Below, piece by piece: positions 37,638 to 47,066 of a stretch of DNA of 64,000 nucleotides; the stretch's first letter is position 1, and the number at the start of each line of letters is the position of its first letter. The position numbers were made by a program, and so were the translations under genes. The stretch lies in the NCBI GenBank assembly GCA_027622555.1, contig JAQBYJ010000010.1, forward strand, positions 19,249-83,248, given 5' to 3'. The notes beneath the pieces are model-generated. The model worked only from the letters and a program-made list of their open reading frames with translations. It did no database searches and was not told where the DNA came from. Origin of the DNA: Verrucomicrobiota bacterium (lineage in GTDB: Bacteria; Verrucomicrobiota; Verrucomicrobiia; Opitutales; UBA2995).

Positions 37638-38258
37638 CTAAGGATTTAGGGCTGCTTTAATTAGCTCTTCCACGCTGACAGAAGGTCCTAGTTTATTTAT
37701 AGCTCGATTTACTGCCTTATCAGCTTCGTTCAGTTTGTAACCAAGAGCAATAAGTGCAGATATTGCGTCCTGGAACTTGCTGGCCTCTGCGTCACCTTCG
37801 ACGGAAGGTCCGAGGCTGCCAATTTTCCCTTGAATCGGTTGAGAACCAAAACCGCCTTTAACTTTATCGCGAAGCTCAATAATAAGCCTTTCCGCCGTTT
37901 TTTTGCCAATCCCTGGACACTGAGACAGCAATGTTGCATCTTCATTGATTATGGCTACCTCAAGCATTTTAACACTCAATTTTGAAAACAAAGTGAGTGC
38001 CATTTTCGGACCAACACCGGACACTTTCTCTACAAGAAGTTTAAAAAACTCTCTATCGCTTCGGTTTATAAACCCATAAAGTGCCTGCGCATCATCACGA
38101 TAAACTGCGTATGTATACAATTTAGCCTGGTGTCCAAGTCCTGGAAGCTTCTCGGAAGTTGTTATAGGGACATTGACCTCATAGCCGACGCCTCCAGCCT
38201 CAATGACGACCTGCAAAAGTCTGCTTTCGACAACAATACCGTTTAGAGACGCTATCAT
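37638..38258 (-). CDS. ruvA: Holliday junction branch migration protein RuvA
   Basis: 206 residues. It starts MIASLNGIVVESRLLQVVIEAGGVGYEVNVP (OB fold), with domain II helix-hairpin-helix VSGVGPKMALTLFSKL and CPGIGKKTAERLIIELRDK. A short linker and domain III (ISALIALGYKLNEADKAVNRAI) end the protein. RuvA tetramers bind four-way junctions and recruit RuvB. It is the last gene of dapA-dapB-ruvA on the minus strand. No ruvB or ruvC is seen in the window. Confidence 0.97.
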   Translation of the reverse strand: MIASLNGIVVESRLLQVVIEAGGVGYEVNVPITTSEKLPGLGHQAKLYTYAVYRDDAQALYGFINRSDREFFKLLVEKVSGVGPKMALTLFSKLSVKMLEVAIINEDATLLSQCPGIGKKTAERLIIELRDKVKGGFGSQPIQGKIGSLGPSVEGDAEASKFQDAISALIALGYKLNEADKAVNRAINKLGPSVSVEELIKAALNP

Positions 38259-38261
38259 CGA

Positions 38262-38993
38262 TTATTTAAGGCCAAGCACATCCTGCATATTATAGAGACC
38301 GGGCTTCTGATTAATGAGCCATTCTCCTGCATGGATAGCCCCCTTTGCAAAAATCATTCGGTCCGATGCTTTATGAGTTAGCTCCAGTCGTTCACCTGGA
38401 GTTGAAAACATTACTGTATGGTCTCCAACCACATCTCCTCCACGCAAACTATGAACACCGATTTCTCGTTCCGTTCTTTCGCCAATGATTCCTTCCCGGC
38501 CATGTATCAATTTGTGATCCGAACGAGTTGAAGCAGTTTTTATTCGTTCGATTAAATTTTCGGCCGTTCCGCTTGGAGCATCCTTTTTAAATCGATGATG
38601 CATTTCGGTGACTTCCACGTCATAGTTATTTGGCAGGATTTCCGAAGCTTTTTGAGTGAGGTAAAAAAGCAAATTAACACCTAAGGAATAATTACCTGCC
38701 CATGCAATTGGCACAGACTTAAGCGACTCCAATATGGCAGTCTTTTCCTCTTCTGAGTGTCCCGTAGTTCCTATCACTATTGGAACGCCATATTTTCCTG
38801 CACAAACAGCCAATTCCTTTGTGGCAGAATGGTGACTAAAATCTATGGCAAGATCTACACCTTCAATAAAATCTTCGGCACAATCACCTATATCAATTCC
38901 AGCTACTATTGTATGACCTTTTTCATCCGCGGCCTTTCTTAAAGCTTCACCCATTCTGCCGAGTGCTCCTTGTATTAAAATATTTAGGCTCAT
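38262..38993 (-). CDS. dapB: 4-hydroxy-tetrahydrodipicolinate reductase
   Basis: 243 residues. NAD(P)H Rossmann motif GALGRMG (about 9-15), catalytic stretch EMHHRFKKDAPSGTA with the two histidines and lysine, and a C-terminal ALLKPG-like end (ARTEREIGVHSLRGGDVVGDHTVMF). It makes tetrahydrodipicolinate for lysine and diaminopimelate. The stop of the upstream dapA overlaps its start by four bases, so the two are coupled. The protein is a little shorter than E. coli DapB (273). Confidence 0.97.
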   Translation of the reverse strand: MSLNILIQGALGRMGEALRKAADEKGHTIVAGIDIGDCAEDFIEGVDLAIDFSHHSATKELAVCAGKYGVPIVIGTTGHSEEEKTAILESLKSVPIAWAGNYSLGVNLLFYLTQKASEILPNNYDVEVTEMHHRFKKDAPSGTAENLIERIKTASTRSDHKLIHGREGIIGERTEREIGVHSLRGGDVVGDHTVMFSTPGERLELTHKASDRMIFAKGAIHAGEWLINQKPGLYNMQDVLGLK

Positions 38994-39886
38994 ACTTCGA
39001 GTTTTGCGTTAAGCGTGTTAACCGTTTCGCTTACGATCTTGTAGTTGCTTTCTGAGATGGAACAAAGCGGACGTCGCACACAGGCGCTTTGAATTATACC
39101 TGCGTTTTTCATGGCAACTTTCACTGGAACCGGGTTGGGTTCAACAAAGAGATTTACGAAAAGAGGAAAGAGAAGTTCCTGAATAGATTTGGCAGTCTCA
39201 TAGTCATTATTTAGAGCGGCACTTACCATGTCCACAACCGGCTTCGGACAAAGATTGGATGCTACAGAAATAACCCCTTTTGCGCCAACAGACATAAATG
39301 GAAGAGTGAGGCTATCGTCTCCACTAAGAATGGTCATATCATCTCCAAGCGCTTGTCGGATTTCGGAAACACGCTCACATTTTCCACCTGATTCTTTAAT
39401 GGTATGGATATGGGGATACTTATCTCGCAATCGGACAAGAGTATCGACCTCTATCTGAATCACACATCTGGAAGGGATTGAGTATAAAACGATGGGTTTA
39501 TCGGTAGACTCAGCTATGGCCCCAAAATGTTGAAAAAGGCCTTCTTGACTGGGTTTGTTGTAGTAAGGTGTAACGACAAGCATCCCATCAACATTGGCCT
39601 TATGCGCTAATTTCGTAAGATGAATGGCCTCCCTGGTTGAATTGGAGCCTGTTCCTGCAATTACGGGAATTCTTCCAGAGGCCGTATTAACTACACTTTC
39701 AACAACTTCTGAATGTTCGGTATGATCCAGAGTAGGAGACTCACCAGTCGTGCCAACTGGAACCAAGCCTTGGACTCCTTGCTCGATTTGCCACTCGGTA
39801 AAGGATTTTAAACCATCCCAATCGACATTTCCATCCTTAAAAGGAGTAACCATTGCTGTAAGGACGCCGTAAAAATTGTGAGCCAT
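38990..39886 (-). CDS. dapA: 4-hydroxy-tetrahydrodipicolinate synthase
   Basis: 298 residues. TIM-barrel motifs: GTTGESPTL (about 46-54), pyruvate-binding YYNKPSQEGL with the catalytic Tyr, Schiff-base Lys in TIKESGG, and SGDDSLTLPFMSVGAKGVISV. It condenses pyruvate with aspartate semialdehyde, the first step committed to diaminopimelate and lysine. It leads the dapA-dapB-ruvA operon. Feedback-site residues cannot be judged by eye. Confidence 0.97.
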   Translation of the reverse strand: MAHNFYGVLTAMVTPFKDGNVDWDGLKSFTEWQIEQGVQGLVPVGTTGESPTLDHTEHSEVVESVVNTASGRIPVIAGTGSNSTREAIHLTKLAHKANVDGMLVVTPYYNKPSQEGLFQHFGAIAESTDKPIVLYSIPSRCVIQIEVDTLVRLRDKYPHIHTIKESGGKCERVSEIRQALGDDMTILSGDDSLTLPFMSVGAKGVISVASNLCPKPVVDMVSAALNNDYETAKSIQELLFPLFVNLFVEPNPVPVKVAMKNAGIIQSACVRRPLCSISESNYKIVSETVNTLNAKLEV

Positions 39887-40008
39887 ATTACTTTCTGTTT
39901 ATTTTATTATAGGGAGTAGGTTTGGTTTCATTAGAAAAATCAAGCAACTCTTTAGTCTAGCTGCATCTCCAGTCTATTAACCCTTCAAAACATTCTTATC
40001 CACCCATT

Positions 40009-41112
40009 ATGAGCGCAGAAGATACAATCAATAGCCTCCTCAAACTGGCAGTTGAAAACGAAGCCAGTGATATCCATATCAAATCTGACAAGCCTGGAAT
40101 CTTGCGTCTCAACGGTGTTCTTCAAGAAGTCGACATGGACCCAATAAGTGCGGCCGAAACAAGGGACTTCATTGCTGAAACTGTGCCATTCAAGTTCAAG
40201 GAAGATTGGGAACACAATGGACAAATCGACTATAGTTATTCCATTTCTGGAATTGGTCGCTTTCGAGTAAATGGATTTTTCCAACGAGGCAGCGTCAGTA
40301 TAGTGTTTCGCCATGTTAAGGACCAGGCTCCAACTTTTGACGATTTGAATATTTCAAACGCGGAAGTCTTGGAGAATCTCTGTCAATTAAAAGATGGAAT
40401 AGTATTGATTTGTGGAGCCACCGGATCCGGTAAGTCTTCCACTTTGGCGTCTATGATGAATTGGATAAATAATAATCTGAATCGTCATATCGTAACGTTG
40501 GAAGATCCTATTGAATTCAATTTTGATGATAGAAAGTCCGTTTTTAATCAACGTGAAATAGGAATCGATGCCCCGAGTTTTTCGCAAGGTATGCGTGCTG
40601 TGTTACGACAGGATCCAGATATCATCCTAATTGGAGAAATGCGTGATAAGACAACCTTCGAAACTGCTTTATCGGCAGCTGAGACAGGTCACTTGGTACT
40701 ATCAACATTACACTCATCTGGATCTCAGGCGGCCATTCAACGAGTATTCGAATTTTTTCCTCCTGATCAGCAAGTAATAATGCGTCGCCAAATCGCAGGT
40801 TCACTCAGGGCAGTTTGCACACAAAAGCTGGTTCCATCGCTTGAGGGCGATACCCGGTACCCAGCCATCGAAACCTTTGTAATTGATTCTTTGGGAAAGA
40901 ATATAATCGAGGAAGGTTTGTTTGAAAAAATTCCAGCGGTGGTGGAAGCAGGAAAGGAAAACGGTTCAAACACATTTAATCAAAGCCTGTATCATCTGGT
41001 TCAAGAGGGATTAATCAGTAAGAATGATGCTTTGAAATTCTCGCCTAATGCGAAAGCATTGGAAATGAACCTGAAAGGTATTTTCCTCAGTACAGGCGGT
41101 ATTGTTTCTTAA
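40009..41112 (+). CDS. pilT: PilT-family type IV pilus retraction ATPase
   Basis: 367 residues. The N-terminal PAS-like region has NEASDIHIKSDKPGILRLNG. The ATPase core has Walker A GATGSGKSST (about 138-147), Asp box VTLEDPIEF, Walker B ILIGEMRDKTTFETALSAAETGHLVLSTLH (PilT AIRNLI-type region equivalent) and the His box LSTLHSS. PilT depolymerises pilin to retract the pilus for twitching and DNA uptake. No other pilus gene is in the window, so it stands alone. Confidence 0.93.
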   Translation: MSAEDTINSLLKLAVENEASDIHIKSDKPGILRLNGVLQEVDMDPISAAETRDFIAETVPFKFKEDWEHNGQIDYSYSISGIGRFRVNGFFQRGSVSIVFRHVKDQAPTFDDLNISNAEVLENLCQLKDGIVLICGATGSGKSSTLASMMNWINNNLNRHIVTLEDPIEFNFDDRKSVFNQREIGIDAPSFSQGMRAVLRQDPDIILIGEMRDKTTFETALSAAETGHLVLSTLHSSGSQAAIQRVFEFFPPDQQVIMRRQIAGSLRAVCTQKLVPSLEGDTRYPAIETFVIDSLGKNIIEEGLFEKIPAVVEAGKENGSNTFNQSLYHLVQEGLISKNDALKFSPNAKALEMNLKGIFLSTGGIVS

Positions 41113-41147
41113 GACGAGGTTTATGCTTGGAGTCTTTTTAGTTGATC

Positions 41148-41167
41148 GCATCAGGAAATTCTGATGC
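41148..41167 (+). promoter_or_regulatory. Hairpin upstream of fabD
   Basis: GCATCAG and CTGATGC form a perfect 7-base inverted repeat with a 6-base loop (GAAATT), ending 13 bases before the ATG of fabD. There is no T-run, so it is not an intrinsic terminator; it may be a processing or regulatory hairpin between pilT and fabD, or chance. Confidence 0.3.
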
Positions 41168-41180
41168 CTGATTGGCGAAT

Positions 41181-42092
41181 ATGCCAACAGGTTTACTATT
41201 TTCAGGCCAAGGAGCTCAAAAAGTCGGGATGGGGAAATCCCTCTACGAAAACAGCTCACTTGTAAGAGAGCTTTACGACAAAGCAAACGCAGTACTGGGA
41301 TATGATTTTTCCAAGGTATGCTTTGAGGGTCCTCAGGACGAATTGACAAAGACAAATATTTGTCAGTCGGCACTCTACGTTCATGGACTGGTTTGTCATG
41401 CCTTGTGGAAGAATTCGAGTCCTGAAGAGCAACCAGCCGCTGCGCTAGGACTGAGCTTAGGGGAATTGACAGCGTTAGCTGTGGCCGGGGTCTATGATTT
41501 CGAGGTGGGACTTCAAATTGTCGCGGAGCGTGGTAGACTCATGCAAATGGCATGCGAACAAACTAATGGCGGCATGGCCAGTGTGCTAGGAGGAAGCAGA
41601 GAAGATGTTAAAGCCCTGGCGGATGAATTCGATGTCGACATGGCTAACTTGAATTGCCCAGGCCAAATTGTAATTTCAGGTGAAGCTTCAAACGTTGATG
41701 CAGCAGTCGAAGCCGGAAAGAGTAGGGGATTTAAGCGCCTGATGCCTCTCACGGTAGCAGGTGCCTACCACAGTCGCCTTATGGAACCAGCGCGCGTTGC
41801 ATTTGAAGGTTATTTGAAAGAAATCAGCTTCCGCGTCCCAATAATTCCAGTATTCTCTAATGTAGACGCATCGGCGACTCAAGAACCGGAAGTAATAAAA
41901 GGGAAATTAGTTAAGCAGGTGGTTTCTCCGGTACTGTGGGAAGATTGCATGTTAGCCGCAAAATCGAAATCCGGTATCACACAATTTGCTGAATGCGGCA
42001 TGGGGGGTATTCTTAAGAGTCTTGCTAAACGAATTGACCGAGAAATGGAAGTCGAGGCATTTCAGGAATTTGACGATTTCAAGCATTCGTGA
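41181..42092 (+). CDS. fabD: Malonyl-CoA:ACP transacylase
   Basis: 303 residues from the ATG at 41181; a TTG at 41172 adds three residues and is less likely. Motifs GQGAQ (N-terminal), GLSLGELTAL with the nucleophile serine, and the catalytic histidine in GAYHSRLM are present, with NCPGQIVISG typical of FabD. It loads malonate onto acyl carrier protein for fatty acid synthesis. It is followed by lepA and is separate from the eight-gene acyl-carrier operon 5 kb downstream, which lacks its own transacylase and probably depends on this one. Confidence 0.95.
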   Translation: MPTGLLFSGQGAQKVGMGKSLYENSSLVRELYDKANAVLGYDFSKVCFEGPQDELTKTNICQSALYVHGLVCHALWKNSSPEEQPAAALGLSLGELTALAVAGVYDFEVGLQIVAERGRLMQMACEQTNGGMASVLGGSREDVKALADEFDVDMANLNCPGQIVISGEASNVDAAVEAGKSRGFKRLMPLTVAGAYHSRLMEPARVAFEGYLKEISFRVPIIPVFSNVDASATQEPEVIKGKLVKQVVSPVLWEDCMLAAKSKSGITQFAECGMGGILKSLAKRIDREMEVEAFQEFDDFKHS

Positions 42093-42194
42093 CCAATCAG
42101 GGAAAAGCCTTGCTTAGGTTCATTTTTTCCGTCCAATTCGTGCGTTTATTTCCTGTCGGTACTGCTGCTAAACGGGGAGGTAAATGACCCAAAA

Positions 42195-43997
42195 ATGTAT
42201 CCATTAAAAGATATCCGCAATTTCTGTATTATCGCTCACGTTGATCACGGCAAAACAACCTTGTCTGATCGCTTGCTAGAGAGCACTCAAACAGTGGTTA
42301 AGCGGGAAATGAAGGAGCAGCTGCTCGACTCGATGGACTTAGAGCGAGAGCGTGGTATTACCATAAAATCCCACCCGGTTACCATGCTTTATACCGCAAA
42401 AGACGGCCGGACCTACCGCTTTAATCTGATTGATACACCCGGACACGTAGACTTTTCATATGAAGTTTCCCGAAGCCTGGCTGCCGCGGAAGGAGCTCTT
42501 CTACTTATTGATGCAGCTCAGGGTGTAGAGGCTCAAACCGTCGCCAATGCGCATTTAGCTGTTGCCCAGAATCTCGCAATAATTCCGGTTATCAATAAAA
42601 TCGATCTACCTGGTGCAAATCTTGAACTTTGCTTGAAACAACTGGAAGATATTTTGGCGATCCCAGCTGAAGAAGCGGTTTTGGCAAGCGCGAAGGAGGG
42701 GATAGGGATTGAAGAAATTCTTGAAGCGGTCGTAAAACACGTGCCACCGCCAAGACTTGCTGATTATCCACAAACACGAGTCTTGGTTTTCGATTCAGTT
42801 TACGATTCTTACAAGGGGGTTATCTGTTATGTTCGGATTTTTTCGGGCAGACTAAGAGGTGGTGATAAAATCATTTTGATGAAGGATGGCGTCAAAGCTG
42901 AGATAAAGGAAGTAGGGATCTTTACACCTGGAATGAAGGAGGTCGATGAACTGACGGCCGGTAATTCCGGTTATATTGTGACGAACATCAAAGCAGTCTC
43001 GGATATTAAAATGGGCGACACTGTCACTCTGGACAAAGATCCGGCAAAAGAAATGCTCGAAGGCTATCAAGAGATCCGTCCTATGGTTTACAGCGGTATA
43101 TATTCTCTCGATACATCCGATTATCAGAAACTAAAATCAAGCATGGGAAAGTTGAGGCTTAATGATGCTGCATTTACGTTTCAGGCTGAAAGCTCTGTAG
43201 CATTGGGTTTTGGATTTCGGTGTGGCTTTTTGGGATTACTTCATATGGAAATTATCCAGGAGCGAATTCGAAGGGAGTATGATGTTGATATCATCGCCAC
43301 GTATCCAAGTGTTGTTTACAAAGTAAAAACAACCGATCATCAATTCCTGCAGGTGGATAATCCGGTGAATTTGCCTGATCCGGAAACTATTGAATATATT
43401 GAAGAGCCGATGATTGTGGCTACGATTCACATACCTGGACAATATATCGGCGACATATTGGCGTTGGTTATGGATAAGCGCGGGCTCTGTGAACATACGG
43501 AGACGTTGGATGAAACACGCCTTATGTTAACCTGTCGATTGCCCCTTAATGAAGTGCTCGTTGATTTTAATGACAAACTAAAAAGCATAACCAAGGGCTA
43601 CGGTTCCATGGATTACGAATTTGCAGAATACCAAAGATCTAAATTGGTCAAACTCGACATTCTGGTTAATGGGGAACCGGTAGATGCTTTTTCTTCCATT
43701 GTGCACGTCGACAAAGCCGAAGGTAAAGGCAGGGAGCTTTGCAAGAAGTTGAAAGATATTCTGCCGCGGCAAATGTTTAAGATTCCGGTGCAAGCAACGA
43801 TTGGCGGTAAAGTTGTTGCTCGCGAAACGCTGAGTGCTTTTAGAAAAGATGTTACCGCGAAATGTTATGGAGGAGATATTTCGCGAAAAAGAAAACTTCT
43901 GGATAAGCAAAAAGAAGGCAAAAAACGTATGAAGCAAATTGGGAAAGTTTCAATTCCCCAAGAAGCCTTTATTGATATTCTTAAAAGCAGTACCTAG
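42195..43997 (+). CDS. lepA: Elongation factor 4
   Basis: 600 residues. G1 IAHVDHGKTTLSDRLL, GITIKSHPVT, G3 DTPGHVDFSYEVSR, G4 NKIDLPGA. The LepA-specific C-terminus follows (KGYGSMDYEFAEYQRSKLVKLDILVNGEPVDAFSSIVH, then KGRELCKKLKDILPRQMFKIPVQATIGGKVVARE). It acts on stalled ribosomes. GGGGAGG at 42174-42180 is the best ribosome-binding motif nearby, but it lies 14 bases from the start chosen and 3 bases from an out-of-frame ATG at 42184 that opens a seven-codon frame ending at 42207. The ATG at 42195 gives the expected N-terminus. lepB follows. Confidence 0.97.
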   Translation: MYPLKDIRNFCIIAHVDHGKTTLSDRLLESTQTVVKREMKEQLLDSMDLERERGITIKSHPVTMLYTAKDGRTYRFNLIDTPGHVDFSYEVSRSLAAAEGALLLIDAAQGVEAQTVANAHLAVAQNLAIIPVINKIDLPGANLELCLKQLEDILAIPAEEAVLASAKEGIGIEEILEAVVKHVPPPRLADYPQTRVLVFDSVYDSYKGVICYVRIFSGRLRGGDKIILMKDGVKAEIKEVGIFTPGMKEVDELTAGNSGYIVTNIKAVSDIKMGDTVTLDKDPAKEMLEGYQEIRPMVYSGIYSLDTSDYQKLKSSMGKLRLNDAAFTFQAESSVALGFGFRCGFLGLLHMEIIQERIRREYDVDIIATYPSVVYKVKTTDHQFLQVDNPVNLPDPETIEYIEEPMIVATIHIPGQYIGDILALVMDKRGLCEHTETLDETRLMLTCRLPLNEVLVDFNDKLKSITKGYGSMDYEFAEYQRSKLVKLDILVNGEPVDAFSSIVHVDKAEGKGRELCKKLKDILPRQMFKIPVQATIGGKVVARETLSAFRKDVTAKCYGGDISRKRKLLDKQKEGKKRMKQIGKVSIPQEAFIDILKSST

Positions 43998-44071
43998 TAA
44001 TAATTTTAATCTGTAAACATTTAGGCTGCCATCGGTTTAACCTCTGATAAATCTTTTAGGTAAATTATTTC

Positions 44072-45319
44072 ATGAAGAAAAATAACCATAAAAAACTCCG
44101 GGAAAAAGCCGAAAACTGGTTGAGATTAGCTGAAAAGATATACCACTTCAGGAAAGACCTTATCGATGAGGTTGATATGAAGGAACTTCATGAGACCTCC
44201 TTGGCGCTCAATAAGGCCTTGAAGATTAAAGGAGAAGAAGACTGGGGAAAGGTTCGTTTGGCTTCTGAAGAACTGGAAAAAGCCTTAAAGCGAGTTGGCG
44301 GGTATTTTTATCCGCAAAATTTTTGGGCAGAAAATGCCGAAATGTTTCTTGTAGCAGCCATAGTCGCCTTGGCGATTCGCACTTTTTTCCTACAACCCTT
44401 TAAAATTCCCACGAATTCAATGTATCCCTCATATAACGGAATGACGCACGAGGTATATGAAGAAGAAGATGCTCCCGGTCCTTTGGGTAAGATTGCTACT
44501 TTTTTGGCGTGGGGTTCGGTTCGACGCGAAATTTCAGCACCTGTATCTGGAGAGATTCTCTTACCGATAAATGATTTTGAACAGGTTCCAGGAAGAAAAT
44601 GGTTAGTGCTGCCGACTAGATTGAATCAGTACTCTTTGTTGGTGGGCAATACTGAGGTGAGCTTCAAGGTTCCCGGAGAATTTCATCCGCAAGAGGTTTT
44701 CATGGATGCTTTTTTCCCTGACAATGAAGGTGACTGGAATGATTTGATACAGGAGTTAAGATTTCAAAGAGAAAGAGTTGTTATGCATAAAGGGGCTGCA
44801 TACGTGCGAACCGGAAAGACAGTAGAAAAAGGAGATAATGTACTCTCATTTGCAATCCATACTGGAGATGCATTGTTTGTTGACCGGATTTCTTACCATT
44901 TCATTAGACCAGATGTTGGAGATGCTATTGTCTTTAAAACTGGAAATATTCCAAATGTAGGTGACGACAAATACTACATTAAACGCCTCGTCGGAGTACC
45001 TGGTGATGTGCTGCAGGTGAAAGCTCCGGAATTATACAGGAATGGTGAGTTAATAACCGGAACGGATGCTTTCGATAAAAATGCCAAGCAAGTATACAAC
45101 TACGCAGGGTACTCATACCGAAATTCTTCCTCAATGCGGTACCTGAGTAACCCTACGGAGACGGTTACTATTCCCAATGACTCTTTTTTTGCTATGGGTG
45201 ACAATTCACCACACAGCTCCGACAGTCGTTATTGGGGCTTTGTCCCTAAAAAGGAGATGGTTGGTCGAGCAATGTTTATCTATTATCCGTTTACCCATCG
45301 CTGGGGATTGGCGAATTAA
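44072..45319 (+). CDS. lepB: Signal peptidase I with long N-terminal and internal insertions
   Basis: 415 residues, longer than most bacterial type I enzymes. About 85 hydrophilic helical residues precede one membrane helix (about 92-107). Box B has the nucleophile Ser116 in KIPTNSMYPS. The general-base Lys304 lies in YYIKRLVGVPGD, and the last box is MGDNSPHSSDSRYWG. Between Ser and Lys sits a ~190-residue segment with unusual EEEDAPGPLG and GEFHPQEVF stretches, much larger than in E. coli. It cleaves signal peptides at the periplasmic face. The pairing with lepA just upstream (74 bases apart) is a common bacterial arrangement. Confidence 0.92.
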   Translation: MKKNNHKKLREKAENWLRLAEKIYHFRKDLIDEVDMKELHETSLALNKALKIKGEEDWGKVRLASEELEKALKRVGGYFYPQNFWAENAEMFLVAAIVALAIRTFFLQPFKIPTNSMYPSYNGMTHEVYEEEDAPGPLGKIATFLAWGSVRREISAPVSGEILLPINDFEQVPGRKWLVLPTRLNQYSLLVGNTEVSFKVPGEFHPQEVFMDAFFPDNEGDWNDLIQELRFQRERVVMHKGAAYVRTGKTVEKGDNVLSFAIHTGDALFVDRISYHFIRPDVGDAIVFKTGNIPNVGDDKYYIKRLVGVPGDVLQVKAPELYRNGELITGTDAFDKNAKQVYNYAGYSYRNSSSMRYLSNPTETVTIPNDSFFAMGDNSPHSSDSRYWGFVPKKEMVGRAMFIYYPFTHRWGLAN

Positions 45320-45534
45320 TCGCTTTTAACAATGTCAAATTTCTGACCTCAACAACCCAAAACCAGTTCGGAATCAAGCCAAGGTATAAAACGCACAATA
45401 TATATTATGTCTAATATTTTTCGTTTACCGAAATAGCACGTTTTTATTGTGACTTATACATATTCTCTCCTACTCAAATTAAACCTGACAAGGTTTTCGG
45501 CTATTTTATTAGATTAACAATCTTCAATTATTAA

Positions 45535-47064
45535 GTGAATAGACCACCATTATTTAATTGGCTAAAAGAGCGAGGCTCAGGGGTTCTTCTACATCCGACT
45601 TCCTTCCCGGGAGATCAAGGAATCGGAACCTTGGATCACTCCGCTTATGCGTTTATAGATTTTCTGGAAAAATGCCAAATGAAGTATTGGCAGGTTTGCC
45701 CTCTTGGGCCGACGGGATTTGGAGACTCACCTTATCAAACCTTTTCAGCATTTGCGGGAAATCCATACCTGATTAATCTAAAAGACCTCGTTGCCATAGA
45801 ATTACTGGAAACAAAAGATTTAGAGTCATTCAGGTTTATGCCGGGAAGTCGCACGGACTTTGGGTTATTGTACGAATATAGATGGCCCGTCCTCCGTAAA
45901 GCATTCTCAAAATACAAAAGCTCCTCCAATCAATGGAAAGACCTTCAGAAGAACTTTGAGACCTTCAAGAAAAAGGAAGCAGATTGGCTGGAGCCTTTCG
46001 GTTTGTTTATGGCATTAAAGGATAATTTCGATGGTCGCTCCTGGTTAAATTGGCCCAAGGAGTTTCGTGCTTATAAAACGATTAAACAAAAAGATCTTAC
46101 GCCGGATGTATTGTTATCGGCTGAATCACACCAATTCTTCCAGTTTTTGTTTTATTCTCAATGGTCTAAATTGAAAAGTTATGCCAACGACAAAGGAATC
46201 CAGATTATTGGCGATATTCCCATATTCGTTGCACTTGATAGTGTAGATGTTTGGTGCAATCCGGAGTTTTTCCAGATTGATAAACGTTCGTTTAAACCAA
46301 AAGCCGTAGCTGGTTGCCCTCCGGATTACTTTTCTAAAGACGGTCAATTCTGGGGAAATCCTCTTTATGATTGGGACCAACTCAAGAAAGACGAATTCAT
46401 CTGGTGGATTAACCGTTTCAAAGCTTCACTCAAACTCTACGACATAGTCCGCATAGATCATTTCAGAGGATTTGAGTCATATTGGTCCATACGAGCCGAT
46501 GCAAAAACTGCGGCAGAAGGAGGTTGGGTTGCCGGCCCGGGATTGGAGTTTTTTAATGCGATTCATAAGGCCCTTCCCAAAGCTAAAATTATAGCCGAAG
46601 ACCTCGGACTTATTACACCTGAAGTCAGAAAGCTTCTTCACGATACTGGATTGCCTGGAATGGCAGTTTTACAATTCGCGTTTGGCGGTGATAGTAACAA
46701 CTTGTACTTGCCTCATAACCTCGATAAAAACTCGGTAATTTATTCAGGTACTCATGATAATGATACCACAATTGGATGGTTCAAAAGCGCTGGGGAAAGT
46801 ATTCAAAGCCATGTTCAACGTTACTTTGATGTGCCAGGGAATGCTGTCGGTTGGGATTTCATAAGATCTTCATATCGATCTGCATCCAATTTGGCTATTC
46901 TTCCGCTACAGGATTTAATGGGTCTGGACAGTTCCGGAAGGATGAATGAACCGGGTAAAGCGTTAGGGAATTGGCAATGGCGTTACCAGTCTTGGCAATT
47001 AGAACTTCTCAACAACGAAAGCGCTGAATACTTGGCTGGTTTAAGCTCTCTCTACGGACGTTGA
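45535..47064 (+). CDS. malQ: 4-alpha-glucanotransferase (amylomaltase, GH77)
   Basis: 509 residues; GTG start. GH77 landmarks include GVLLHPTSFPGDQGIGTL, PLGPTGFGDSPYQ, IIGDIPIFVALDSVDVW, VRIDHFRGFESYW with the nucleophile Asp, AEDLG with the acid/base Glu, and SGTHDNDTTIGWF with the third catalytic Asp. It rearranges alpha-1,4-glucans and disproportionates maltodextrins. It is convergent with the OleB-like gene, with a two-base gap, and no other glycogen genes are in view. The 215 bases upstream (45320-45534) hold no gene. Confidence 0.96.
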   Translation: MNRPPLFNWLKERGSGVLLHPTSFPGDQGIGTLDHSAYAFIDFLEKCQMKYWQVCPLGPTGFGDSPYQTFSAFAGNPYLINLKDLVAIELLETKDLESFRFMPGSRTDFGLLYEYRWPVLRKAFSKYKSSSNQWKDLQKNFETFKKKEADWLEPFGLFMALKDNFDGRSWLNWPKEFRAYKTIKQKDLTPDVLLSAESHQFFQFLFYSQWSKLKSYANDKGIQIIGDIPIFVALDSVDVWCNPEFFQIDKRSFKPKAVAGCPPDYFSKDGQFWGNPLYDWDQLKKDEFIWWINRFKASLKLYDIVRIDHFRGFESYWSIRADAKTAAEGGWVAGPGLEFFNAIHKALPKAKIIAEDLGLITPEVRKLLHDTGLPGMAVLQFAFGGDSNNLYLPHNLDKNSVIYSGTHDNDTTIGWFKSAGESIQSHVQRYFDVPGNAVGWDFIRSSYRSASNLAILPLQDLMGLDSSGRMNEPGKALGNWQWRYQSWQLELLNNESAEYLAGLSSLYGR

Positions 47065-47066
47065 TT

